NCBI GenBank assembly: GCA_949361645.1
Contig: OX442419.1
Location: 5,156,173-5,220,172, forward strand
Direction of reading: 5' to 3'
DNA length: 64,000 nucleotides
DNA from: Spongilla lacustris
Taxonomy: Eukaryota > Porifera > Demospongiae > Spongillida > Spongillidae
Shown: positions 43,000 to 54,610 of the stretch, piece by piece
Position numbering within the stretch: the stretch's first letter is position 1
Layout: the number at the start of each line of letters is the position of its first letter
Notes under the pieces: model-generated
What the model was told of the DNA's origin: nothing
The model's database searches: none
What the model saw: the letters and a program-made list of their open reading frames with translations, nothing else
Position numbers and translations under genes: made by a program

Positions 43000-45185
43000 G
43001 ACTGAGGTTTCTAAAGATGTTTCAGTAATAGAACAATGCATGAATTTGATCATGTAGGCCCTTTCAAAATGGGTGTGTACCTTATAGGCAAACCAATATG
43101 ACCTAATAACACTGTATTGTATATATAAACCACATATCCACTGCTGTGGGCAAACCTGGTAAATGTTTTGCGTGTACCAAGTAGTGTAATTTAGGCTACC
43201 AAAAAATGTACCACCTGCATGGTACAATTTTTGTGTGCCAGACTGTGGATATGAGGATAGCAGGTGTTCAGTGTGGGGAAGCTGTGTTACGAACCTTGTA
43301 TATGGTGCATGTGTGACAGAGTAGAAGCATACAATGTATGCAATCTCTTGTGTGATGTCATCTTATTCACCCCTCCTCTCCCGCACAAACAGTGTTGGTG
43401 TAGGGAATTGAGTCCACCTATAACATTGTATGTTGTGACCTGCTGGGCATCTTGAGCACATTCATTGTGCACCAATGGCTACCAATAAAGGTGGATATGA
43501 GGATGGTAGGTTTTCTGTGTACTAATATTGTGGGGATGGTGTAAAATCATTGATTGGGTAAGGGTGTGCAAACAAATAATACCCATAGTACAGTATAGCA
43601 TGCATGCAGATTAATATAAAGGATTGGACGGTACTATTGTAGTGTGGGTTGTATTGTAGACGCATATGCAAGTATTATTATATCACCTATTCTCCCCTCT
43701 CCCTTCAGCGCAGAGATGGTTTTTATGCTGCATCAATGCATAATCATATATATCAGTGAGGATGTCTAGTGGTGCTGTGGGAACCCAATGGGATCATCCT
43801 GGTGTTCACAGTGGATAGATCAAGTGGAGATGGTAACTATTCTGCTGTGGCAACAGTTGCTGTTCCTGCATCCCCCAGTTACCTTGGTAGCCAGATACTG
43901 TAGCTGCAAGCAGCATTGGTTCCACCAACCCCAAACATACAAATAGGTTTGCAGCATGTCCTTGCCAGATTAAGTAGGCTGTGGGCTTGTAAACTCTTTT
44001 TTCTGTGGAACAGGGGTGTATTTATTTCTATGTCTACAAAACCTACTTGCAATTCATGAGGAAAAAAATCTAGGATTTCAATTAGGACAGTTTCAAGGCA
44101 GGGGGAGGATTTGGGAGGGGATGTGCCCTCCCACACAAAGTTTTAATGTGATAGTTGGTTTATGCAGCCTCATACTAGCACTAGCTTTGCAGTGCATTGT
44201 ACTGCAATATTCAACCAATTAATTTTACCTTTAATCCCCTGTTGTCCTACGCGTAGGACACAAGTAAAAATTAATTTTTAGCAAACTCACATAAGCAGAG
44301 AACAAATCAAAATCTCATTGTATTGTAGAAATGGTTATCAATTCAGAAAATACTGGTGCTTCCTTGCAATTCAGATTCAACTACAGTCAATAGTGCATTG
44401 CTAAAAGATGCATTTTTGGTAAATCGCAAACCAATTTCAAGTACCAACACATAATGTTACAAAGAGCAGAATAACATGTTAACGGAAAACAGCACTAAGC
44501 AAATAAAAATGTACATTGTAGATTTGGAATTTGCTAGCTCGACAAACGTATGAAGGATAGGTATTTGTCAATCGCTTGTTGCTGGAATAGCAAATAGAAT
44601 GGACAAATCTTGAAAACGTACAGTGCGTTTTTGGTAAATATGGCAAAACCAATCACTGCCATAGACTGTTTTAAGTAGCACACACATCACGCTTCAAAAA
44701 ACATTCAAAAAAAGTTATACTTGTTGTACGTTTTCTTTTTTCTGTGAGAATTAAATTCTCCAATGCATTTTTAAGAATCACATGCATTTTTTTTACATCA
44801 TGTAACCAAGCGTGTGATTTAAAAATTAGATTTGAAATTTAGCGCGATAGACACATCAAACAACAGTACAGAATTGGATGCCAAACACCTGCAGAATTTT
44901 CAAATATTGGTCCTATGCGTAGGGACTTGGACCTGGGGATTTAAGGTTTAACACATCTGAGTAAGTCTGGGGAGGAGAGGGGACAATGGCAGGGGGCAAT
45001 CTTGTATAAGATGGTTATTACAAGCTTTTATCATGATCTCATTTTCCCCTTGCAGCTCCTTCTACTGTTAGCCAGCACTGTGTGTTCACTGACACACGAA
45101 TTCGTTTGACATTCGTGAGCGCGCTGGGACATACCTAGACATCTCCAGATGTATTAGATCTCTGCATGAATATATCTACACAGTT
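43000..45185 (+). repeat. Dispersed repeat family A, copy with TTAA-flanked MITE
   Basis: Counterpart of 29845-32000, lacking the TA MITE and carrying its own insertion at 44235-44940. Both copies end just after the shared GATCTCTGCATGAATAT segment (31980-32000 and 45160-45180). Confidence 0.75.
44235..44940. mobile_element. 706-bp TTAA-flanked MITE (piggyBac-like target)
   Basis: TTAA at 44231-44234 and 44941-44944. Ends read TCCCCTGTTGTCCTACGCGT on the left and, reversed, ATCCCCAGGTCCAAGTCCCT on the right. A subterminal GTCCTACGCGTAGGAC palindrome (left) corresponds to GGTCCTATGCGTAGGGAC (right). The paralogous copy at 31.56-31.60 kb lacks it. There is no transposase inside. A TTAA target and CCC-type ends are characteristic of piggyBac elements. 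Confidence 0.8.
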
Positions 45186-45750
45186 ACCAACTGAACACCA
45201 TTGATGTCTGTAACTCTTTCCATTGGTAAACGACCTGAGATCGTCGTCATATGCATGTGACTTGCATGGTCAGAACGTACCGTTCCTACGTACTGTCCAA
45301 TTAGAAGATGCACGGAGAGGAAGGAAGCTGAGCGTACTGCCGGCACTCGGCTGATTTAATATATACTATACAAGCAAAACAAATTCCCTGGATCCAAACC
45401 GTAGCCTGGTACGGAACGATGGCAATGGTATTATGCAATCACAAATAAACGGCTAAGAGGTATCATGTCTGTAACGGAGCTGTAACAGAACGCTCTTACC
45501 TAACGTACTGTTACGGAGCTGTAACGAGATGGCACCACCCAAATACGAGACGGCAATATAGAACAATAGAATCCACAACACATGTTGAGGAGCACTGATG
45601 TACCACTGAAATGGCACGAACAATGGCAGCAGGAGAAAGGACTTGAATGACCTTTGTAAGTGTCAGAAGTGGGCAATCAAACTGGTTGAGGCACGGCTGT
45701 CCACCACCATGTGAGGATCCATATGCTGTACCATACAGTACCGGGTGCTG
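45186..45750. other. Downstream flank of the transposase-like gene
   Basis: No gene. GTAACGGAGCTGTAAC occurs twice (about 45472 and 45514). No inverted counterpart of the sequence beyond 49.2 or 50.3 kb was found, so element ends remain undefined. Confidence 0.35.
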
Positions 45751-48700
45751 TCACTTTCGAAGCAGCTCAATAAGATTCCTACCTCCATCTATAATAGCAC
45801 TGCTCATGTAATAAAGGACACACTTATTCGGTGGACTTACTGGAGATCCAACCCTGTCTACGTATAGCACAAAGTCACCCACATCAACAGTGTCACATTC
45901 AGCTGTCACTGTTGCTTTGCCCCAGGTGACACGAGTTTGCAGGTTAATGGTGGGAGGGAGAAGCAGCCTATAATCAACATGTTCATCTTACAGAGTGGCG
46001 ATAGACATCTCCCCAAGTTCCTGTATTTGAATCAATACAGATCCCAACTGAGTTGGCCTAGGTACACTGATCTAGGGTTGCAGAGCATTAGCATAATGTA
46101 CCAACACAGTGTTAAAAAAAACCGTGATCACCTTACGAAGTGCCCCGTGACAATAGATGGCTTTATAACATGTAGATGGCATTTCTGTCAGGAAATCCTC
46201 AACCTCTGATGACTGATATAACTGCATCACACCATCACCACACCTGATGAGGAGACATTATTAAAAAATACAAAATGATAAAAGTCAATACTCACTGCAT
46301 TTCAGATTGATCTAAATGACCTCCAGAACAGAAAAATCGTATGCTCTCCTGGATTGCAAAACTGTTTGCAATGTCTTTGCTAGGAGCATGTTTATTGGCA
46401 TATATGTTACGAGATCTGATCACACCATTATAGCTCTCACATCTATAAAATCCATAGTAAGTAACACAGACGCTAAGTCACAATAAAGCTGTACCTTTCA
46501 GTGTTGAACCCTGATGGTGGACCGAACTGAAGCATGTGATCTGGCAGGTGAAGGAAGAGATGGATTTTGAGCTTGCTCCTTAGCTCAGGACAGTGTCTAT
46601 CCACAGCTTGCGCAAATCCAAGACACACAGACTTCATGGACTCAACCTTGTCAGGTGTAAACCGCTCACAATATACAAGCTTGAACACCTGTACAGATAT
46701 GTATATAAATGTGTAACACATACATTGACATGTACCTTTGAAAGAGCCAACCATACTTCAGTTTCACCTGGTGATACTAAAGGTGAAAACACAAACAGTG
46801 CAAGCTGTGCCAAGGTTTTAAAATCACGCCCCACTAATGATTTGTAGTACTTTGAGATATCTCGTGAGAGACGCAATTCAAAGCCAGAGAGAGGGGAATG
46901 AGGCAATGTGAGCCAAAACCTCTTTGCGTTGCTGTGGTGAAAACCGAGCCATTAAGGACCTTAGCATGTACTTGTATGGACCCAGAACAAGAGTATGTCC
47001 ACTGGTGTAGACCTACATATATTGAAATTTATGAAAATGCATTATATATACAAACCACGTACTGATGTGCATCCACAGCTAGCTCAAGCATTGGGTTTGG
47101 TTTGCAGCTTGTTCCTAACTGTGTCTGCATCTGCTTCCGCTCCCTCTTCGTAGGCAGAGACTGTATACGCTGAATTTGTGCTACAGTAGCTATTTTGGTC
47201 CTGAGATTACCAATGCCCTGGAGACCACTGGAAACATCCACCTTGACATGATTTTTTTTTGGTAAGTGCAGTCTGACATCTGAATGCTAAGTGGCACTTA
47301 CTGTGCAAATCCTGCAGTACATCACCGCTGTTGCTCCCAGCTGACTGCATATTTCTGCTCCACGAGGATTGTCACATAGAAAACTTAAAATTGGTGCAAC
47401 AACAATCACTTTGCATTGCAAAAAGGCATTAAATACGACAATCCCCTCACACTCTAGTGCATTGAACTCTTGCACTAGCGGGACTGCCATCTCCATGACC
47501 GGTGCCTTGTTGGAGGCACAGATGAAATGAATGTTATGCAACTTGGCATTATCTTTCCGTGACCTGCTGATAGGAAATTCCAGGAGTTGAACTTGTTCCA
47601 CACTTTGGACTTATTTCCACTGGTGTCATCAGAGAAGATGGATTGGTGCCATAATAACAGGCAGCCCTCCACATCCAATTGACTTTGCCTTCATGGGATG
47701 TGGTGAAGACAAAGTGATGTACTCCTACAGAAACAATGTTTGAAAAGTGGACAATGTGTAATACTTGTTTGCTTACATCATCAGTAAGTCGCACTAGACA
47801 GCCATCTTGATACTGGAATATGTTAAGATCCCATGTTTGTAATTCTGGTAATACAGCTTTAATGCTACACACTGCTATGCACACTGTTTCTGAAAGCACA
47901 TATCCATTGACAGGAGTACCAGGGTGGTGCTCTAGCTTGTGTACATTGGCATAAATACCATCTTGGCCTTCCTGGAAGAGGAGTGTAAAGTAATGCACAA
48001 ACATTTGGCTCAATGTACACCTTACGTGGCAAACAAACTGGAGAAAATGGCCTATAGATGTGACTCCAGAGATTCCAAACTCAACAAAATCCCCCAGAAA
48101 TACATTGCCACAGGGTGCAATAGCCATAGGCGCGAAAAAACGTTTGTCATTTCTCCAGCGTAAACCATGGTACATTTCCCTAAAACATATCACATGAACG
48201 ATTAACGGGCAATTAAAAATTATGCACAAATACCTAAATTCTCCCTTTGGTATAACTGGAAAGCAAACCAGATTTTTTCTAATTTCTGGGATTCCAAAAC
48301 ACAACTTAATGCTGCTTGAGACTGAATTGGTGTAAAACGGTATGCCAGTGCTGGTTAGGTGCTACGAAGTTTACAAATAAAATAAAGTGAATCTCTCAAA
48401 TGTGTGCCTGTACCATTTTGGGAGTGAAATATCCAGGCAGCCTGTACTTGGCTAGACGAGATAAGCTTGGCACTGCTGAACACAAGGTCCTCAAAGTGTG
48501 GAGTATAAATTTCAAGTTTGATTGTCCTTATATGCAATCACAGAATCAGAATAGCAGGTATGCACATGTAACTTTACCATTGATCTTGGGCTATGCACTA
48601 TGATTTAGGCCGTGGCAAGTAGCTTCGATGCAAAAGGCTTGTACAAGTTTGCTTCACTTAGATGGCTCAAGCTAGAATCTACCGTATTATAGTATGTAAA

Positions 48701-49142
48701 TTACACATGGACTAAAGTACAATGGGTTATCTTACCAACAACGCTAGCACTCTCTTCTCTTTCGGCACTGACTACAGCTGGTGGCTCAATGATGTCCGAT
48801 TCAAAAACACCTTCAAAATCATCGTAATCGTCTGCATGTACTGAAAAAATGTTTTTTTGTTTACATATCCAAAATATCTTTACACTATTACTTGCTATAG
48901 CAGGATTCACCCTCTGTGACAACAGGGCCACTGTCCAAATCATCAGCAGCAGGCGAGGATGAACCACAATCGGTAGGCTGCACATGCGGAGAAACTAACA
49001 CGGCTGTGCTTGTTTCCTCACCAATCTTGACACATTGCAGATATGTTTTGTGACGAGCTGTTTCCAGATGACGCAAATACCTGTTTCTGAACTCGAATTC
49101 AAGCTTGCACGACGGGCAATAAAAGCGTGCTTTCTCGGACAT
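45751..49142 (-). pseudogene. Spliced transposase-like gene (Plavaka/CACTA-related), broken
   Basis: Exons on the minus strand (GT-AG): 49142-48911, 48840-48736, a decayed stretch 48660-48240 with exon end 48234, 48179-48026, 47971-47777, 47724-47302, 47241-47063, 47012-46736, 46688-46495, 46442-46296 and 46243-46137, then a C-terminal frame to TGA 45751. Exon 1 has an ATG at 49142 (an in-frame ATG also at 49169) and a C2H2 finger, CPSCKLEFEFRNRYLRHLET then ARH. Motifs in order: NLYKPFASKL, EYITLSSPHPMKAKSIG, IFSDDTSGNKSKVWNKF, LHNIHFICASNK, LCDNPRGAEICSQLGATA with CRIC, QSTPVDIL, YKSLVGRDFKTLAQLALF, HLFLHLPDHMLQFGPPSGFN and TERCESYNGVIRSRNIY. This series is what I know from Plavaka-type (CACTA-related) transposases, best known in fungi. 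At least four frameshifts (near 47660, 47570, 46995 and 46893) inactivate it. Introns are strikingly uniform at 47-60 bp. Confidence 0.7.
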
Positions 49143-49314
49143 ATTTATTGTGGTCACGTGACCAAGCATGCAGCACGCGAGAGCTCCGAGAAACGCATTT
49201 CAAAGTTCTGCAGCGGTAGGGACCTTTTCGGCTTTTCGGTCTCACCTCTTCCTAGTACAATTAGTACATTGTCACACTCGAGAGAACCAGTATCTGATCA
49301 CGAGCAGCCGTTAG

Positions 49315-50264
49315 CCGGAATCGGACTCAACTGCGGCAGAGCTGAATTCACTGATTATTGCAGCAGTCGTGAAGGAAGTCAAATCCGTCATAAAAGTTTC
49401 TACTGACAGCATTGAAAAAAGTTTGCAGCCGTCGAAACAAAGTTAGGTATCGTAGAGGCAGCTGTAAAGGAACTTTCAACAATTGTGAAAAGTACACACA
49501 CCTTTTCTATCCAGGGAAGTGTGTATGAGGTATACGGTGAATTTAATTGATACAGTTGATGAGTGAATTTATAAAAATGTTATAGTCACCTTTGAAAGTT
49601 GAAGTGTGTAAGCTGTTTTGCAGCTCTTTGCTTCGTGAACCCTCTGATGACGCTATACAGGTTTGTGTATGTTTGTCAATCTCTATTATAAATTCACCAC
49701 AGAATTTCTCGTCAAAAGATGGCAGTACCTGTAGTGCTATCACCTCAAGTTGTGCGAGATGAAAAGCACAAGGTTGATGAGGCACTTCGGTACATCAAAG
49801 CGAAGCTGACTGAAGCCAGGACACTAGAAAGAAAAAAGGTTTGCTGCTCTTTAATTATACATACCAGCACAGTACAATTTCCTATTCCATGCAGTGCCTT
49901 GGAAAACATCCATACCTTAGGCATAAATTTATGCCAACCAGGAATCTAGCTGCAAGTATTGTTCAGAGCATGGGTGGTGTGTGTGATGGTGACCTTCTGG
50001 ATGTTTACTGCCGCCATCTGGCTTTAATTGTAATTTGCTTTGTTTAAAACTGTTGCAGGAATTTTATGTTTTGTTTTATTGCAGCGACTATTTATTCGAC
50101 ACTGCACCAATTTCAAGATTGCAAATCATGTTGAGTTTCGCTTATGGATAGGGCTTTACTACTCAGATATGGATGAAGAGAAATGGGAGAATGTGATGCA
50201 GGATGACAGCACATATGACTATCCAACTTGTGGCCATGGGATGGAGAATTTGCAGCCTGAGTAA
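49315..50264 (+). CDS. Small spliced gene divergent from the transposase-like gene
   Basis: Five blocks join in phase: 49315-49522 (acceptor GCCGTTAG, donor GTATGA), 49624-49660 (acceptor TTTTGCAG), 49719-49838 (acceptor TCAAAAG), 49895-50029 (acceptor CCATGCAG, donor GTAATT) and 50085-50264 (acceptor TTATTGCAG, stop TAA). Introns are 55-58 bp except the first (101 bp). Exon 1 gives AAELNSLIIAAVVKEVKSVI and, after a one-base shift at an A6 run near 49420, VETKLGIVEAAVKELSTIVK, a likely coiled coil. Later parts read LREPSDDAIQ, VVRDEKHKVDEALRYIKAKL, KFMPTRNLAASIVQSMGG and FRLWIGLYYSDMDEEKWENV. An ATG at 49719 could start a 144-residue product. I recognise no domain. Its start lies within 0.2 kb of the transposase start, which suggests a shared bidirectional promoter and perhaps a second element-encoded protein. 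Confidence 0.55.
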
Positions 50265-50601
50265 TTATTTTGGATACTAACCTCATTTGTTACCCACTGG
50301 ACAGCCTTATTTATTGCATCATCATCATCATCTCATTTATACATCTTCCTGTAACCTAGTACCTGTGATTCGATTTTTTTTTTTTTTTTTAATTCCGTGA
50401 TTTCTATTTTTGTACAAGTCTCATATAATTTGAGTCAGATTGTCAATACGTACTTGACTTGCATGATCACGCTACAAAATTCCCAGCTGCAGAGCACCGC
50501 GTAGTATACGCTGCATGTCATCGGGGCCCCAAATATTAATATCATTATTATACGACAACGCGAGCGATTCAGGGACGAAAACCGCTCATGAATCATACGT
50601 G
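50265..50601. other. Non-coding flank
   Basis: Includes an ATC trinucleotide patch (50320-50335) and a T18 run (about 50376-50393). No gene. Confidence 0.5.
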
Positions 50602-52005
50602 CACAGTGCCAAATCAAAATTATCCACAGGGTGTATTCAACCCGGTGTACGCGTGTTTTACTGTAGTGGAGGATACGCGGTGTATACTTCGAATGCATAA
50701 CGAGCGTATCTACTCTGTTACTCTTGCTATACACAATAGCTGTATAACGCACGATGCACATCGTGTATAACGTGAGTTTACATTCTGCATACACTTGTTA
50801 TACACAACGATTGTATAACGCGTGAGACATTAAGCGGAAAACGAGTGTACGCATACAGGTGTGCGATGATCACTATGAAATCACGTGGATCGATCACGCG
50901 GTGGCAGCTGGCAACTTCCATTCATTTACAGCGGTCATCAAAGAAGCTAAGATGTCAGTATCGATTCGCTGGACTAGCTGCTAGTGCAATGGACTCATCG
51001 AAGTATTTGTACTTGTGTGGGCCGGTATAATGATTGGTAAGTAAGATAAGATATTGTATATTGACCGTTGTATTTCGTGCTTTGTAGCGTGGAAAACTGC
51101 GGTATAGAGCTTACACCCGATATATAGAAGATAGTGCACCGGTAAGACAAAGGTTTGGATCCTTTATTGTTACAGGCTGTTTCACGCATGTGCATGCGCG
51201 ATTTAATACATCAATGTGTATTTGCAGGATGAAATCGTAAGTCATTGCTGCAGAAGGTTTAAACAGCAAACAGTAAGTCGCTTACAGAGTGAAGTTAAAC
51301 AAACTGCCCCATGCAGCAGCATTCACAATCCGCTCTCAGCAAATTAAAGAGGACGGACAAAACAGCAAATCAACATGGTATGGCAAGATTTATTTGTATA
51401 GGCATGCAGCTACGTTAACATCTTTTCTTTCATCTAGCATCTCTGACCGGGGAGCATATATGAACAACATAAGAGGCGGCGAAGGCAAACATGCAGGAAG
51501 CAAGCAGCCAAGCGGGCACAAAGAGGAGTACAGAAAGAAAAAAAGAAGATACATTTGGCAACGTTCATGCAGCCACTTTGACTGAGCTGGAAAAGACTGA
51601 GAACTTCTATCTTTTATACCTGATTTCATCTGTACTGTATTCGTTTCGATATCACACAAGATAACTTGCAATATTAATAATGGTTATGGGACAATATGCG
51701 GTGATAAACGGAAGGCATGCCTGTGCTCAAGCATTACGGAGTTATACTGGTTGATTATAGCCTGCACTGTACCAAAAAAAGGCTTGTTATCCACCCGTTA
51801 TATGCGCGTTTACTCATGGTATCCTCGCGTCATACGCGGTTGTATACATAGTGCTATCCACCAACATTACACCCGATCGGATGTCAGTCTCCTTCCACAC
51901 GTTATCCACCGGTGTAAGCAGCATGTTTAGATTCACGTAAAACGCGTGTATACAAGCAGTATACACGCATTATACATAGCTGGAAAACAACGTTTTGGCA
52001 CTGTG
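50602..52005. mobile_element. Putative 1.4-kb TIR element rich in GTATAC/CGTGTATA
   Basis: Left end CACAGTGCCAAA (50602) and right end TTTGGCACTGTG (ending 52005) are perfectly inverted for 12 bases. Looser inverted similarity continues inward (GTGTACGCGTGTTTTAC on the left, GTAAAACGCGTGTATAC on the right). Both subterminal regions are unusually rich in TATACGCG/CGTGTATAAC motifs, possibly transposase-binding repeats. Flanks show no matching 8-bp or TA duplication, so exact ends are uncertain. The interior has the exon-like blocks described separately. Confidence 0.5.
50869..51141 (+). CDS. Candidate exons inside the 50.6-52.0 kb element
   Basis: An open frame from ATG 50869 reads RSSKKLRCQYRFAGLAASAM, then SSKYLYLCGP up to a GTATAAT donor near 51027. 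A second block 51088-51141 (acceptor CTTTGTAG, donor GTAAGA) continues in phase with RGKLRYRAYTRYIEDSAP. A nine-base GT/AG-flanked block GATGAAATC follows near 51229 and further small blocks up to 51590. The basic composition would suit a DNA-binding protein. Short exons and good splice sites support it, but no family is recognised and later phases break. Confidence 0.3.
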
Positions 52006-52467
52006 GTGAATGCAAATTCATTGCAAATTACCATTCGCTATAACAATCCAGGTGATTCACACCTGATATATACGGTCTGAATCCCAGCCTTTCGGAGATC
52101 ACCCCTGCTACGTCCGTAATATCACAACCGTAACGCCCGTGATCATATTATCACGAGAGATTCATCAGTGTGTAGAACTGGTTGTGTAGAATGACTTCTT
52201 TCCCACTCACATAACCTTATATACCTCTACTGCCACGTGTCACATCACGTGCTGTACAACCAATCACATACGGAGGGAGCATAGTTTCTGTCCAATTAAC
52301 TACGTTCAACCGACAGAAACGTGTATTCCTCAGGAGGGTCTAGATTTAGTTAGATCTATATAGAGTCAGACCCCCCTTGGCTGGAACAATGTGCAAGCTT
52401 GCATATCCAACGATGGTAACATGCAGCATAATGTCCAGAAATGAGCGGTCAAAAGTCAGAAGTCACG
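52006..52467. other. Non-coding stretch
   Basis: No gene or repeat beyond a short TAGATCTATATAGA palindrome near 52350. Confidence 0.4.
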
Positions 52468-52489
52468 GTTTGCGAATCAACAAATATTT

Positions 52490-52851
52490 CCCATAGACAT
52501 GTACAGGGTAAGCACGTCAGATTTTTCTCAGCATTTGCCAAATTGGATTATTAGTACAATACATTTGCCATGATTTTTAGTGGGGTCGCCGTATTTTTCC
52601 TATTTAAGGTAGCGCTTCCCTAGGAGCTAGTGTCCACGATACCATACTGTCCATACATCAGTAGTTGACTCTCTAGGATCTATTATCATTGAGGACAATC
52701 CTAGGGAAGCGACGTCTTAAATAGGAAAAATACAGCGACCCCACTATAAAAATCATGGCAAATGTATTGTACTAACAACCCAATTTGGCAAATGCTAAGA
52801 AAAATCTGGCGTACGTGCTTGGTATTGAAGTACGCCATACATGTCTATGGG
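52490..52851. repeat. Inverted repeat, about 135-bp arms
   Basis: CCCATAGACATGTAC at the left and GTACGCCATACATGTCTATG at the right. Arms match through TGCCATGATTTTTAGTGGGG and TTTTTCCTATTTAAG up to AGCGCTTCCCTAGGA around an 80-base loop. Confidence 0.85.
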
Positions 52852-52859
52852 AAGATATA

Positions 52860-53739
52860 CCGTAGAATCCCTATTAGAAACCCCCCCCCCCTCCGCCCCC
52901 AACGCGAGAGATTGAAAAAAATGGGTACTTTTTAAAATCACCGTATCTCAGTAACCATTTACGCTAGCGCTTACCTTTTTCAAACTTTTGTAGGACTACC
53001 ATTTCTTTCCTTAGAAAAAGTCCCTGTTTGGCATCGCATGCATTGACAGGAATTACTTTTGACAAGGTCAGATTACTTACCTGGTTCGGGACAGCCATAT
53101 CTTTTGAACCGCTCGTATCTAACCGCGGAAATTCGGTGTACAATAAGTATAAAACCATCAATAATGCTAAAGATAATTTTAATGGCTGCACCCGTTCACA
53201 TGTATAAGGTCAGACATGGATCATAACATTGCATGCAATATTGCTGCATGCACGAAAATCATATGAACTTCGCGAAATCGATCCCAACTCTATTCCACTT
53301 AGTATGAGCACTAGACATGGATCGGACTCGGGCCTATGAGTATGTCCATTACTTCAAAATGGCGGACAGAAGGGGTCTCACTTTTTTACGATGTTTTCCA
53401 CCGCAAAGTGTAAGGTAAACGCTGCAAATAACACGTTACCTGTGTTGAAGGATGGTTTTACTTATTGTACACCGTATTTCCGCGGTTGGATACGAGCGGT
53501 TCAAAAGATATGGCTGTCCCGAACCAGGTAAGTAATCTGACCTTGTCAAAAGTAATTCCTGTCAATGCAATGCCAAACAGGGACTTTTTCTAGGAAAGAA
53601 AGGGTAGTCCTACAAAATTTTGAAAAAGGTAAGCGCTAGCGTAAATGGTTACTGAGATACGGTGATTTTAAAAAGTACCCATTTTTTTCAATCTATCGCG
53701 TTGGGGGCGGAGGGGGGGTTTCTAATAGGGATTCTACGG
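52860..53739. mobile_element. 880-bp TA-flanked foldback element
   Basis: Starts CCGTAGAATCCCTATTAGAA and ends with its inverse, with TA on both sides (52858-52859 and 53740-53741). Arms of about 300 bp match through GCGCTTACCTTTTTC, CCCTGTTTGGCAT, GACAGCCATATCTTTTGAAC and GTGTACAATAAG. The loop (about 53162-53450) has no gene. Confidence 0.9.
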
Positions 53740-53817
53740 TACGGGAATATTCATTGATTCGCAAACCGCGAATTAATTACTGAACGGATATGTTTTAGTT
53801 AAAGGAATAATTCCGGA

Positions 53818-53841
53818 CCCCCCCCCCCCCCCCCCCCCCTC
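53818..53841. repeat. Poly-C run
   Basis: Twenty-four consecutive C or nearly so, next to the outer foldback element. Confidence 0.9.
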
Positions 53842-54047
53842 TCTTAAATCCGCCCCTACCATAGAATACCTATTGATCCCTCCCATTTAACTGGTGTATC
53901 GTCGTAGTAGAGGCTATCTTATATATATATGTGCACTCTTCATATCGCAGCCAATTTATATACGGATATCGTAAGTTAGAGGGGTAACTTTAGGCTGAAA
54001 ACACCAAGCACAGACAAATTCTCAAGACGTTTGGTATGCCGTATCTA

Positions 54048-54155
54048 GTCTCGTACCCAGACCCACACTCGCAGTAGCGGATGGATTACATCACCGCTAC
54101 GCGTATTATACTGTAAGCGATAATGCTTACGTACGTTTGGGTCTGGGTACGAGAC
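54048..54155. mobile_element. 108-bp miniature TIR element
   Basis: GTCTCGTACCCAGACCC at the left and GGGTCTGGGTACGAGAC at the right are a perfect 17-bp inverted pair. TA lies on each side (54046-54047 and 54156-54157). Confidence 0.85.
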
Positions 54156-54610
54156 TATGCCGTATCGCGGTCAACTATGTAGCGACTTCACTTTAGTATA
54201 GGCTGAGAACGAGACTAACAGCAATACATGTGGTCTCTAGATGCGCATGCGTGCATTATTTTTGCTGTGTAGTTTTGTCTGGGCGTGTAGAATTAAGTTT
54301 AGATGTGATAATAAACCTCCTCGACACGCCACAACAGCCAGAAGCAGCCATAACTTTTTTTTAAATCACATAATAAACGGTTTTTGCTTTGCTATGAATA
54401 ATGTGGCTTCAGATGCTTTGTTCAGTCACATAGCCTAGATGGAGCACCACAGAGACCAGCTCCAGAAACGTTGCAGTCTATGGAAGCCTTTTGGTGGCTA
54501 CAGGGAAGAATAGGAGGGCATTCTATCAATGTTCAGAGTTACCATTGGAAGTGCCATTCGGTACGTGCTGATTCACAATAGGACTGTACTTGTGAGGTGT
54601 ACGAACAGTA
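54156..54610. other. Non-coding stretch
   Basis: No supported gene. A 65-codon + frame at 54241 has a hydrophobic start but no splice or family support. Confidence 0.35.

Larger units (their letters stand above)
52468..53767. mobile_element. Outer inverted-repeat element interrupted by another
   Basis: GGTTTGCGAATCAACAAATA (52468) is answered by GAATATTCATTGATTCGCAA and ACC (53745-53767). Its core is the inverted repeat 52490-52851. The TA-flanked element 52860-53739 sits inside the right arm, and removing it joins GGGAAGATA to CGGGAATATT. The family also has an arm at 11041-11140. Confidence 0.7.

Noticed and set aside
54241..54438. Small secreted protein with a hydrophobic N terminus
   Set aside because: Begins among repeats, has no splice or stop context of a gene, and is short enough to be chance.
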